NCBI GenBank assembly: GCA_031279835.1
Contig: JAITHV010000028.1
Location: 1-41,421 of the forward strand
DNA length: 41,421 nucleotides
From: Coriobacteriales bacterium
Lineage (GTDB): Bacteria; Actinomycetota; Coriobacteriia; Coriobacteriales; UBA8131
Reading direction: 5' to 3'
Shown here: positions 16,464 through 24,622 of the stretch, in pieces
How the letters are laid out: each line of letters opens with the position of its first letter
Position numbering within the stretch: position 1 is the stretch's first letter
The notes under the pieces: generated by a model
Databases searched by the model: none
What the model was told of the DNA's origin: nothing
Seen by the model: the letters and a program-made list of their open reading frames with translations, nothing else
Made by a program: the position numbers and the translations under genes

Positions 16464-17051
16464 ATGAAAGAAGGGGAGCAGGTCCTTGCTGTGACAGATG
16501 GCAAGGTTACCGAAAGGGGCTGCCTGGAGTCTTTGCGAACATCGCTTCATCTCTCACCGGATACTGTCAAAGTCTGTTGAGCAGGTCAGTCTGGTGCCGA
16601 TGCAGTCATCAGGGAAGCTCGTATGCTGGTCACAGAAAGGAAGGCGGCGAGGCAGCTACCATATGATGCGGCCTGGCTCGTGTTCGACTCGGTGGGTCCT
16701 CTAGTAAATGGTTTTGCTGCAATTACAGTAGCAATACTTCATAAGTATCGCCTTGCCATCAGTGCGCCGTGCATTGAATATTGGATTCTCCTGCATTTCC
16801 AATACACCGATGCATATTTGTGCGATTATAGAGCAGTAGAAAGATCCCTCAAGGATTACTGCGAATATGACAAAAAGAGCTTTGACCCTAAGATCATTCT
16901 CGACAAGACAGGCACTGCAGTCAACAATACTCGCATGGCAAGAAACAGTCAGGCAAGAGTTCCGAAGGAGCTGCCCGCAACAGACATGGATCTCCTTGTC
17001 GCCCAAATGAACGCAATGGCTCATCCGGACTACCGGTTGTTCGAGGCATAG
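16464..17051 (+). pseudogene. RloB-like gene broken by an in-frame TGA
   Basis: One frame runs from ATG 16464 to the stop at 17049-17051 except for TGA at 16578-16580. Before it, VLAVTDGKVTERGCLESLRTSL fits the RloB N-terminal strand and its EGxxTE-like motif. After it, DAAWLVFDSVG corresponds to the acidic VFDRDD motif (here degraded), and LAISAPCIEYWILLHF is the highly conserved RloB iavSnPcFEyWlLlHF segment; KSFDP and a late NNTRMARN also fit. RloB occurs with an RloA ATPase in anticodon-nuclease-type or abortive-infection loci; no RloA is present. The track reports only the 142-residue distal part. Lost acidic residues and the stop argue for a relic. Confidence 0.65.
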
Positions 17052-17058
17052 GCACGCA

Positions 17059-17994
17059 ATGCGCAAACTGACCCCACGATCTGTCAAGCACACACGTCGC
17101 CCGCTGGCAGCAGCGCTGCTCGGCCTGGCGACGCTCTTGTCGGCATGGGCGCTTGCGACCTTTCTGCCGACCGCCCCCGCACCGCCCGGCGTGCCCGACA
17201 CGCCGCTGCTCACGGTAGTGTTCCTTGACGTCGGACAAGCCGACGCGGCGCTGGTCTCGTGTGAGGGGCACTACATGCTCATTGACGGCGGCAATGCGGC
17301 AGACTCCTCACTGCTTTACAGCGCCTTGCAGCGGCGCGGCATCGGCCACCTGGACGCCATAGTGTTCAGCCACTCCGACGAGGACCATATAGGCGGGCTT
17401 GCCGGGGCCCTTGAGTTTGCGAGTTTAGGCACGTGCTATGGTCCAACAAAGTCACGCGGCACCAAGGCCTTCGCGAGCTTCACTGAGCGTCTTGAGCGGC
17501 GTGGCGTGGCGATTACCGTCCCCACCGCCACAGCGACGTTCATGCTTGGCAGCGCCACGGTCCGCCTCTGGCACCTCGACAGCGGCACCGGCGACCCCAA
17601 CGACAACGAGCTAGTGGCCCAGGTCACCTATGGCGAGGACTCGTTCTTGTTCACGGGCGACATCGGCTTTGAGCTTGAGCGCATGCTGGTAGACGGGCCA
17701 GGCGGCGGCCCCGACGGCGGCGGCATCGCCTCGACCGTCATGAAGGTCCCCCACCACGGCTCGGCCAACTCGTCGAGCTACCTGCTGCTCAGGGAAGCAA
17801 ACCCGCGTTACGCCGTGATCTCGGTGGGCGCCCGCAACAGCTACGGGCACCCGACCGACGAGGCCCTCTCCAGGTACCGCGACCTCGGCTGCGAGCTATA
17901 CCGGACCGACCTGCACGGCGACATCACTGTCACGAGCACTGGCAGCGGCGTGTCCGTCGCGACGCAAAAGACGACAGGAATGCCAGCATACTAG
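17059..17994 (+). CDS. Secreted ComEC-type metallo-beta-lactamase-fold protein
   Basis: 311 residues. A basic start and hydrophobic stretch (PLAAALLGLATLLSAWALATFL) form a signal peptide or membrane anchor, so it acts outside the membrane. The MBL domain matches the standalone ComEC/Rec2 C-terminal type: VVFLDVGQADAALVS, LIDGGN, the metal motif FSHSDEDHIGG (SDxDH form), LFTGDIGFELE and VPHHGSANSSSY, then YGHPTDEALSRY. In the natural-transformation protein ComEC this domain is thought to degrade one DNA strand; free-standing versions may act as nucleases. No competence-channel domain is fused here. The start is eight bases after the RloB relic and has only a weak Shine-Dalgarno site. Confidence 0.88.
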   Translation: MRKLTPRSVKHTRRPLAAALLGLATLLSAWALATFLPTAPAPPGVPDTPLLTVVFLDVGQADAALVSCEGHYMLIDGGNAADSSLLYSALQRRGIGHLDAIVFSHSDEDHIGGLAGALEFASLGTCYGPTKSRGTKAFASFTERLERRGVAITVPTATATFMLGSATVRLWHLDSGTGDPNDNELVAQVTYGEDSFLFTGDIGFELERMLVDGPGGGPDGGGIASTVMKVPHHGSANSSSYLLLREANPRYAVISVGARNSYGHPTDEALSRYRDLGCELYRTDLHGDITVTSTGSGVSVATQKTTGMPAY

Positions 17995-18866
17995 CGGTTA
18001 TTCTCCGAACGCACATATAAAAAGGTGCCAAGCACCAGGCAGACCGCCGTCAGTCCGACAATGGCCAGCAGGCTGACCGCTGGGTCGAAGAGCACGACCG
18101 CGTCATACTCAGGGCTGCCCGCGTAAACGACCGCGCGGCCCAGGTCAACACAATAGGTCATGGGCAAGGCACGGCTCAAGACCAACAAGACGCCGCTTGA
18201 GTTGGCGATGGGGATAATAACGCCCGAAAGGAACATTTGTGGCATGGTGACAAGCATCACGGCGATGTTGGCCATCCTGTTGTTCTTGATAGCACCCATG
18301 ACGATCATCGCCAGAGCGCCGCCCGACAGGCACATGAGCGGGGCGAGGGCCAAAAGGGCCAGAAGCTGCCCGGCTGACAGTGCGATACCCATTACGAGGC
18401 CAACCAGGAGCACGCCGAGGCATGAGACGATCGCGGCAAATGAGGAGCCGACTATCTTGCCGAGCACAATAGCATAGCGCGAGACCGGCGACACCAGCAG
18501 CTCGGCAGAGTAGTTGTCGTCGCTGTCGTCCACCAGGGTGGTCAAGCCTGTCGTCGTCATCATGAAGAGCATGTTCACGAGCATCCCGACGAGCATGAAC
18601 TGCCCGAAGTCAAACCCGAGGCCGCCCGCCATGTTCTCCATGAGGTTTCCGCCGATGAGCCCCATCATGACGAGGGGCATCACAAGGCTCATTACCAGCG
18701 TGCCGGGGCTTTTGAGGGTGATGGTGATGTCGCGGGCGGCGACTGCTACCACCGCGTTGAGCTCGCGAAGCGGCAGCGAAAGACGGGCGGGCAAAGCGGC
18801 GCGGCGCGCCTGCTCGCCAGAGGCTTTAGGCTGTGCGCTTTTACTAGCGGCGCCAAACGTGCTCAT
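17991..18866 (-). CDS. ABC-2 type transporter permease
   Basis: 291 residues with about six membrane helices after an Ala/Arg-rich cytosolic start: ITLKSPGTLVMSLVMPLVMMGLIGG, FMLVGMLVNMLFMMTTTGL, GSSFAAIVSCLGVLLVGLVMG, LLALLALAPLMCLSGGALAMIV, IAVMLVTMPQMFLSGVIIPI and LLAIVGLTAVCLVLGTFLYV. This is the DrrB/daunorubicin-exporter permease pattern. It overlaps the ATPase gene by four bases and should form an exporter with it. Substrate unknown. It meets the MBL gene tail to tail with a four-base overlap. Confidence 0.92.
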   Translation of the reverse strand: MSTFGAASKSAQPKASGEQARRAALPARLSLPLRELNAVVAVAARDITITLKSPGTLVMSLVMPLVMMGLIGGNLMENMAGGLGFDFGQFMLVGMLVNMLFMMTTTGLTTLVDDSDDNYSAELLVSPVSRYAIVLGKIVGSSFAAIVSCLGVLLVGLVMGIALSAGQLLALLALAPLMCLSGGALAMIVMGAIKNNRMANIAVMLVTMPQMFLSGVIIPIANSSGVLLVLSRALPMTYCVDLGRAVVYAGSPEYDAVVLFDPAVSLLAIVGLTAVCLVLGTFLYVRSENNR

Positions 18867-19669
18867 GCCGCCCTCCCCTTCTCTCCAACGCCTGCGTCGT
18901 CAGGCATGACTCCGCCCTGCCGCAGGAACCCCACATAGGCGTCTTCCAAAGTGTTTGCCCCAAGTCGGTGCTTCATTTGCGCAGGCGGGCAGCACAGCGC
19001 AATCGTGCCGCCGTGAATCAGGCAGACGGTGTCGGCGCCCTCCGCCTCGTCGATGTAGTGCGTGGTCAAGAAGACCGTCGTGTCCCACTCACTGCGGACC
19101 GCGTTGAGGTACTCCCAGAGGTCGCGGCGAGCCATGGCGTCGAGGCCCTGTGTGGGCTCGTCAAGGAAGAGCACCTGCGGAGTATGCATGAGCGAGCGGA
19201 CGATCTCGAACTTTCGGGCCATGCCGCCCGAAAGCCTCCCGGCTTTCTTGAACAGCTCGCCTCCGACGCCCACCACTTCGGCCAGCTGCCGCACGCGATC
19301 GCGGTACTCAGCAGGCATCAGCCGAAACGCCGGCCGATAGCCGTACATGCCGTAGAGGCAGGCATGGAGGCGGATGTTCTCCTCGGCAGTGAGCGACTTG
19401 TCGAGGCTCGGCCGCTGCGAGATGATGCCGATGCGCTCGCGCACCTCGCGGTCGTTCTTCTCGATGTCAAAGCCATCGATGAGCACCGTGCCGGAAGTCT
19501 TTGACAGCGTGGTGGTCAGTATGGAGATGGTGGTGGTCTTGCCAGCCCCGTTTGGCCCGAGGAAGGCAAAAAGCTCGCCTTTCTCCACAGTGAAACTCAC
19601 TCCTTTGACCGCGGGCTCCTTTGCATGGTGATAACGCTTTACCAGGTTGTCTACTTCGATAATCGGCAT
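18863..19669 (-). CDS. ABC transporter ATP-binding protein (DrrA-like)
   Basis: 268 residues. Walker A GPNGAGKTTT near 39, Q-loop GIISQRPSLD, signature LSGGMARKFEI, Walker B VLFLDEPTQGLD and the switch His in TTHYIDEAEGAD are all present. The start has AGGAGCG upstream. It drives the adjacent permease for export. It lies about 107 bases downstream of a two-component pair in the same orientation, which suggests that the pair regulates it. Confidence 0.95.
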   Translation of the reverse strand: MPIIEVDNLVKRYHHAKEPAVKGVSFTVEKGELFAFLGPNGAGKTTTISILTTTLSKTSGTVLIDGFDIEKNDREVRERIGIISQRPSLDKSLTAEENIRLHACLYGMYGYRPAFRLMPAEYRDRVRQLAEVVGVGGELFKKAGRLSGGMARKFEIVRSLMHTPQVLFLDEPTQGLDAMARRDLWEYLNAVRSEWDTTVFLTTHYIDEAEGADTVCLIHGGTIALCCPPAQMKHRLGANTLEDAYVGFLRQGGVMPDDAGVGEKGRAA

Positions 19670-19776
19670 CGTGCGCTCCTGTCTGCTCGTTGGCCAATGC
19701 GGGCATGTGCCAGCACCCCCTTAGTTTGGGCAGCAGGTTTAAACCCAATGTGGCGCCTGAGTAAACAGACCGTAAA

Positions 19777-20904
19777 TCAGCGAGCGGCGCCGCTGGCTGC
19801 GATCGGCAGACATACGGAGACTGACGTGCCCACGCCGGGCTCGCTCATGGCGGCAACCCTCCCGCCATGCAGCTCGACGATGCGCTTGACCAGCGCAAGC
19901 CCAAGCCCGTTGCCGCCGAGTGAGCGGTCGCGCGACTTGTCCGCCTTGAAGAAACGCTCAAAGACATGCGGCAAGTCCTTGGCGTCGATGCCGATCCCGC
20001 AGTCAGAGACCTCGACTACTGCCTCGCCTGCGACCGTGCGCGCGCTCACGGTGACCGTGCCGCCCTCGTGGCTGTACTTGACGGCGTTGTGCAGAAGGTT
20101 TATCCACACCTGCTGCAACAGGTCTGCGTCTCCGAAGCAGGACGTGTCGTCGAGCACGAGGTCGAGCACGAGCCCCTTGCCCGCCCACTGTGGTTCCAGC
20201 ATGAGCGCTGCGCTGCGGATTTGCTCGGACACGTCCACCACGCCTCGCTCACGCAGCCCCTCTTGCTCGAGCGCGGTGAGCTTGAGAAGGTTGTCGCTGA
20301 GCTTTGAGAGGCGCTTGCTCTCGGTCTCGATGATCCCCAGGTAGTGGTGGCGCTCCTCGGTCGAAAGCCCTTCGTCACGCAGGAGCACTGCAAAGCCGCT
20401 CAGCGAGGTGAGGGGCGACTGGATCTCATGTGAGACGTTGGAGATAAAGTCTTGGCGCTGGCCTTCGAGCGTTCCGAGGTCCTCTGCCATCTTGTTGACG
20501 CTGAGTATGACCTCGTGGAGGGGGTTGCCTTCGCGAAGGCTGATGCGAACCGAGAAGTCCCCGGTGGCGATGCGTGCCAGCGCGTCGAGGATCTCCTGGG
20601 CCATGTGGCCGATGCTCCTGCCCTTGGCATGCGCGATTCGCGAGGCGATGCCGAAGGCGACAGAGATGAGCACCAGGCCAAGGATCGCGCTCGCCACATG
20701 CGATGCGAGGTCGGGGAGCTGGCCGACGGCACGCTCGGTCAGCCACAGCAGGCCGTAGCCGGCGGCGAAGGCGCCGCTGAGGACTACAAGGGCAGACAGC
20801 CCCATGGCCATGCGCTTCCAAAGCGGTGGGAGAAGCTGCGGCCGCCCGCGCAAGGTGAGATATGCGGGGGCATGGCGGGAGCGGCGTCCTTCTCGCCGTA
20901 TCAT
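19777..20904 (-). CDS. Sensor histidine kinase next to ABC exporter
   Basis: 375 residues. A basic cytosolic start precedes two membrane helices (about 32-55 and 65-88), then a HAMP-like region (AQEILDALARIATGDFSVRI). The HisKA box is FISNVSHEIQSPLTSLSGF, with Glu-Ile-Gln in place of the usual ELRTP. HATPase motifs are INLLHNAVKYS, DCGIGID, LPHVFERFFKADKSRD and GGNGLGLALVKRIVELHGG. It overlaps the regulator gene by four bases. Its small external loop suggests sensing at or in the membrane, as in kinases that control drug or peptide exporters. Confidence 0.93.
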   Translation of the reverse strand: MIRREGRRSRHAPAYLTLRGRPQLLPPLWKRMAMGLSALVVLSGAFAAGYGLLWLTERAVGQLPDLASHVASAILGLVLISVAFGIASRIAHAKGRSIGHMAQEILDALARIATGDFSVRISLREGNPLHEVILSVNKMAEDLGTLEGQRQDFISNVSHEIQSPLTSLSGFAVLLRDEGLSTEERHHYLGIIETESKRLSKLSDNLLKLTALEQEGLRERGVVDVSEQIRSAALMLEPQWAGKGLVLDLVLDDTSCFGDADLLQQVWINLLHNAVKYSHEGGTVTVSARTVAGEAVVEVSDCGIGIDAKDLPHVFERFFKADKSRDRSLGGNGLGLALVKRIVELHGGRVAAMSEPGVGTSVSVCLPIAASGAAR

Positions 20905-21578
20905 TGTGCAGCCTCGAGCCGGTACCCCAGCCCGCGCACGGTGACGATCCGAAAACCGTCATGCTCTTCGGAGAAGCGCTCGCGCAGGCGGTTGATATGC
21001 ACGTCGAGCGTGCGCTCGTTGCCTTCAAAGTCGTATCCCCAGATGTCGTCAATGAGCTGTCGGCGGCCAAGCGTTCGCCCTTGGGCGCTTGCCAAGGCAA
21101 AGAGCAGCTCGTACTCCTTCATCGGCAGTCCTAAGTCGACGCCGCCGGCTTGGCACGTGTGGGTGAGCGCGTCCATCTGCACTGCGCCAAACGACACCTG
21201 CTGGGAGCAGTTCTTCTTGTAGCGTTTGAGGAGCGCGCGAAGTCGCGCAGCCAGCTCCTCGGCCTCGAAGGGCTTGACCAGGTAGTCGTCCGCCCCCAAG
21301 TCGAGGCCTCTGACCTTTTGCGCGGTCTCGCCCAAGGCCGTGAGCATCAGGATAGGCAGGTCCTCATAGTAGCGCCTGGCCGTGGCGCAGAACTCAAAGC
21401 CGTCCATGTTGGGCATCATGACGTCGAGCACCACAATGTCCACACGGTCAGCGCCCAGTTTGTTGAAGGCGTCTCTGCCGTCGCCGGCCTCGACGACCTC
21501 GTAGCCTTCTCGCATCAGTATGGTTCTCACCAGCTCGCGGATGTAGGGATCGTCGTCAACGACCAAGGCTCGGTTCAT
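20901..21578 (-). CDS. OmpR-family response regulator next to ABC exporter
   Basis: 225 residues; a good AGGAGTG site precedes ATG 21578. The receiver has VVDDDPYI, phospho-acceptor Asp in VVLDVMMPNMDGFEF and YLVKPFEAEEL. The winged helix has LPMKEYELLFALA and NERTLDVHINRLRERFSEE, ending RGLGYRLEAAQ. It is first in the order regulator, kinase, ABC ATPase, permease, so it most likely controls that exporter. Confidence 0.95.
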   Translation of the reverse strand: MNRALVVDDDPYIRELVRTILMREGYEVVEAGDGRDAFNKLGADRVDIVVLDVMMPNMDGFEFCATARRYYEDLPILMLTALGETAQKVRGLDLGADDYLVKPFEAEELAARLRALLKRYKKNCSQQVSFGAVQMDALTHTCQAGGVDLGLPMKEYELLFALASAQGRTLGRRQLIDDIWGYDFEGNERTLDVHINRLRERFSEEHDGFRIVTVRGLGYRLEAAQ

Positions 21579-21661
21579 GACCTCACTCCTTTGATTGTTC
21601 GAGCAGTATACGGCGTTGAGATAAACGCAGTATAAACGCTTTGCCCGGCACGGCCACGCAG

Positions 21662-21710
21662 GCTAGCGCTCCCGTGCCGCTAGCGCTCCCGTGCCGCTAG
21701 CGCTCCTGCT
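21662..21710. repeat. 17-bp tandem repeat across the P1B ATPase stop codon
   Basis: GCTAGCGCTCCCGTGCC is repeated at 21662-21678 and 21679-21695, then partly again from 21696. The stop codon of the P1B ATPase lies inside the third copy, so loss of a unit would barely alter the protein. Each unit contains the palindromes GCTAGC and AGCGCT. It also lies about 85 bases upstream of the next regulator gene, where it could affect transcription. Confidence 0.8.
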
Positions 21711-23568
21711 TGTTTCTCCACTTGAGCAGCAGAGACGAGTTGATAATGACGGCGACCGAGCCAACGTTGTGCACCAGGGCGCCGAGGACGGGACTCAAGA
21801 TGCCGGCCATTGCCAAGAGTATCGCCACAAAGTTCAGGAAAAGCGAGGCTATGATGTTGACGTTGATGGTCTGCATGACTTTTTTAGCGAGCTGGAAGAG
21901 TGCGGGGATCTCGTGGATGTTGTCGTGCACGAGCGCGATGTCTGCCGACTCGATCGCGATGTCGCTGCCGATGCCGCCCATGGCGACGCCGACGTCGGCC
22001 GCCTTGAGTGCAGGCGCGTCATTGATGCCGTCGCCAACCATGCAGACAGGCTCGCCTTGCGCCTGATAACGCCTGATCTGTGCAAGCTTGTGCTCAGGCA
22101 GACAGGCGGCGTGCACATCGGCGATCCCTGCGACCTGGGCGACGCGTTGAGCGGCAGCCTCGGCGTCGCCTGTGAGCAAGGCTGTCTTCACGCCGCTATT
22201 GTGGATGCGCCCAACCACGTCTGCGGCGTCTGGCCGCATGGCGTCAGACACGGCGATAAGCCCGAGCGCCCGTTTGTAGCTTGCCACATAGACGACCGTG
22301 CAGCTCCTGCCTTCCGCAGCCTTGGCACGCTCTACGAGAGCGGGCGGCAGCAACACGCCGCTTGCCTCAAGCCACTCTCTGTTGCCCGCAAGAACGTGCC
22401 TGCCTTCCACCGTTGCCGCTACGCCCCTGCCTGGCTGGAGCATGAAGGACTTTGGCTCGTGCAGGACGAACGGGGCTAGCGCCTGTTGTCGGGCGTGATC
22501 GACGATCGCCTTGCCGAGCGGGTGCTCGGAGCGCAGCTCGGCGCTTGCGGCTGTGAGAAGCATCTCCTTCTCGCCCACCTCTGGGTCGCAGCTGCACACT
22601 TCTGACACTAAGGGCTTTCCGTAGGTCAAGGTGCCGGTCTTGTCAAAGGCGATGCGCCTGACCTTGGCCATGCGCTCCAGCGCGTCTCCTTGGCTGACCA
22701 GCACGCCGCGCCGCGTTGCGTTGCCGATGCCGGCCATAATGGCCGTGGGAGTGGCAAGCACCAGGGCGCACGGGCAAAACACGACAAGGATGGTCACCGA
22801 GCGGGTTGCCTCTTGGGTCACGAGCCAGGTGCCGAGCGCGGCTGCCAGGGCGATGACGACGATCCACGTCGCCCAGCGGTCTGCCAGGCCGACGATCTTG
22901 GCCTTGCCCGCGTCGGCCGACTCGACCAGCCGGACCATCCGCTGCAAGGAGCTCTCTTCGCCGACCTTCTCTGCGCGCATGTCGAAGGTCCCAAACTGGT
23001 TCACCGTCCCGCTCAGCACCTTGTCGCCCGGGGCCTTGTCTACCGGCAGAGGCTCGCCGGTCATCACTGATTGGTCGATGGACGTATGGCCGCTGACGAT
23101 CACCCCGTCAACCGGGACGGCCTCGCCGGCCAGAACGCGCAGCAGGTCGTTCACCGCGACCTCGCTTGCGGGAACGACCTCCTCGATCGTGCCGCGCACC
23201 ACGCGGGCGGTCACTGGCGCCAGGCGCACCAGTCGCTCGATGCCATGGCGCGCTTTGGCGACGGTGCGCTCCTCCAGGTACGAGCCGATGGTCATGATGA
23301 ACGCGATTTCTCCGGCCGCGAAGGTCTCGCCGATGATGACCGACGCTATGAGCGCGAGCGAGACCAGCACGTCAGCCTTGATGTCGAACTTGGTCACCAG
23401 CCCTACGACTGCGCCCTTGAAGATCGGCAAGCCGCACAAGACGATGGCGACCCAGGCGGCGTCAATCGGCAGGTTGCCGATGTTGAAGAAGCTGACGACG
23501 AGCGCGACGGCAGAGAGCGCGAGGATCAGGAGGGTGCGCTTCTCGTCGTCACGGAAGAAAGTGATCAT
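21697..23568 (-). CDS. P1B-type heavy-metal-translocating ATPase
   Basis: 623 residues. Membrane metal site CPC in VVFCPCALVLATPTA, phosphorylated Asp in AFDKTGTLTYG, HP motif SEHPLGKAI, and GDGINDAPALKAADVG are all present. There is no N-terminal HMA metal-binding domain. The last helix region reads LVHNVGSVAVIINSSLLL rather than a CopA-type or CadA-type signature, so the metal is not fixed by motif alone. The start follows AAGGAG. A CsoR-type operator overlaps the promoter, pointing to copper or a related thiophilic ion. It exports metal across the inner membrane. Confidence 0.92.
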   Translation of the reverse strand: MITFFRDDEKRTLLILALSAVALVVSFFNIGNLPIDAAWVAIVLCGLPIFKGAVVGLVTKFDIKADVLVSLALIASVIIGETFAAGEIAFIMTIGSYLEERTVAKARHGIERLVRLAPVTARVVRGTIEEVVPASEVAVNDLLRVLAGEAVPVDGVIVSGHTSIDQSVMTGEPLPVDKAPGDKVLSGTVNQFGTFDMRAEKVGEESSLQRMVRLVESADAGKAKIVGLADRWATWIVVIALAAALGTWLVTQEATRSVTILVVFCPCALVLATPTAIMAGIGNATRRGVLVSQGDALERMAKVRRIAFDKTGTLTYGKPLVSEVCSCDPEVGEKEMLLTAASAELRSEHPLGKAIVDHARQQALAPFVLHEPKSFMLQPGRGVAATVEGRHVLAGNREWLEASGVLLPPALVERAKAAEGRSCTVVYVASYKRALGLIAVSDAMRPDAADVVGRIHNSGVKTALLTGDAEAAAQRVAQVAGIADVHAACLPEHKLAQIRRYQAQGEPVCMVGDGINDAPALKAADVGVAMGGIGSDIAIESADIALVHDNIHEIPALFQLAKKVMQTINVNIIASLFLNFVAILLAMAGILSPVLGALVHNVGSVAVIINSSLLLKWRNKQER

Positions 23569-23582
23569 GGGGCTCCTTATAT

Positions 23583-23638
23583 GACTTGACGACTTGATGA
23601 CTTGATGACTTGATACCCATAGGGGTATGGGTATTTTA
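23583..23638 (-). promoter_or_regulatory. CsoR-type operator, -10 box and 8-bp tandem repeat upstream of P1B ATPase
   Basis: ATACCC-ATAG-GGGTAT (23613-23628) matches the TACCC-N4-GGGTA pseudo-palindrome of CsoR/RcnR-family operators. It can also be read as a nine-base dyad ATACCCATA / TATGGGTAT (23613-23634). A -10-like TAAAAT lies at 23638..23633 on the minus strand, so a bound repressor would block the polymerase. Between operator and gene are four tandem copies of GACTTGAT (one reads GACTTGAC; 23583-23614), forming the transcript leader. A CsoR gene is at 31061-31336. Confidence 0.7.
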
Positions 23639-23794
23639 GCACAGCGAGGAGGTGTGGAGAAGACCGCCTGACGATTGAGGCGCTTTAGGGCTCTTGAGCG
23701 TGCGAGGCCGTGCGAGGCCGTGCGAGGCGCTTTCAGATCAAGATTTTGTTACTGTGGTAAAAATACTAACCAACGGCGAACGAAGGGAGGGGTC

Positions 23795-24445
23795 ATGACC
23801 GACACTCGCTACACAACCCCACTTTATACGATACGCTCAGCTGCGACTCATGTTGGGATGACCTCAAGCACGCTCGGGCGCTGGGCGCACAAAGAACACC
23901 TTCTGACAGTTTTGCCTGCAGAAACCCGCCATGGCGCGCGCCTCCCTTTTAGTGCGCTCGTAGAGGCACAACTCTTTTGGGCGTTTCGTCAGGGAGGGCT
24001 ATCGATGAAAGCCGTAGAGTCTGGCATGAAGAGTGTCAGAGAAGAACTGGGCAGCAATATGCTCAAAGAAGGCATGCTCGCCCATGATGGCAGCGACATT
24101 TTGATGAATCTCGCCAAGAACAGTCGTGCTGAAGAATGGGTAAGGGCACGAGACCTACAGACGACCATCCCCAAGATTGTGGAAGAGGGCTTGCGGTTGA
24201 TTACTTGGGACGAGCACCATAATCCGCAGTAGATCAGGCTAACCGTTTATGGCAACGCAGATGTCGTGGCAGACCATCGGTTTGCTTTTGGGCAGCCAGT
24301 GCTACAAGGCACGTGAACACGGGTAGACGACGTCATTCAATTATTCAAGGCAGCTGAACCTATTCATACCATCTGCGACGAGTACTGCGTTGATACCAGT
24401 GCGGTCGAATCCATCATCCGTGCCCATGTTGCCCTCGCAGCCTGA
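23795..24445 (+). pseudogene. DUF433-type antitoxin with two in-frame nonsense codons
   Basis: ATG 23795 follows GGGAGGGG. The frame encodes an N-terminal MerR/HTH-like segment (YTIRSAATHVGMTSSTLGRWAHKE), then is stopped by TAG at 24230-24232. Reading on in the same frame gives IRLTVYGNADVVADHRFAFG and QPVLQGT, then TGA at 24314-24316, then TRVDDVIQLFKAAEPIHTIC and DEYCVDTSAVESIIRAHVAL to TGA 24443-24445. This is the DUF433 domain, including its GQPVxxGT signature. Without the stops it would be about 216 residues, usual for HTH-DUF433 antitoxins. The last 20 bases overlap the PIN-like toxin, the normal layout for this pair. The truncated 145-residue HTH part could still be made. Confidence 0.75.
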
Positions 24446-24622
24446 GTTCTTTGTAGACCATTGTATGGGAACACAATCGTTTCCGGATTACCTACGCAAA
24501 AAGGGGTACCGCGCACATACGGTACTGGAGCACTTCGGACGTCCGGACGCTTCAGATAGCGAGTGGATTGAAGTGGCCGTGAACAACAATTGGATCGCCA
24601 TTACAAAGGATGCTGCAATAGT
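24426..24622 (+). pseudogene. PIN-like (VapC45-type) toxin, truncated by IS200/IS605 element
   Basis: From ATG 24426 the product reads EFFVDHCMGTQSFPDYLRKK, HTVLEHFGR, SDSEWIEVAVNNNWIAITKD. This is the N-terminal half of a PIN-like ribonuclease: first acidic residue in FVDHCMG, SDxEW acidic region and the ITKD motif. After KDAAI the frame enters the palindromic end of the insertion element, so the C-terminal third is lost. The missing part was not found on the far side of the element, implying a deletion as well. The toxin is probably inactive, which would relax selection on its antitoxin. Confidence 0.7.

Noticed and set aside
16578-16580. TGA in the RloB-like frame as selenocysteine
   Set aside because: No SECIS-like hairpin directly follows and RloB proteins are not selenoproteins; other conserved residues are degraded too.
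23583-23614. CRISPR array
   Set aside because: The repeats are 8 bp without spacers; no cas genes are in the window.
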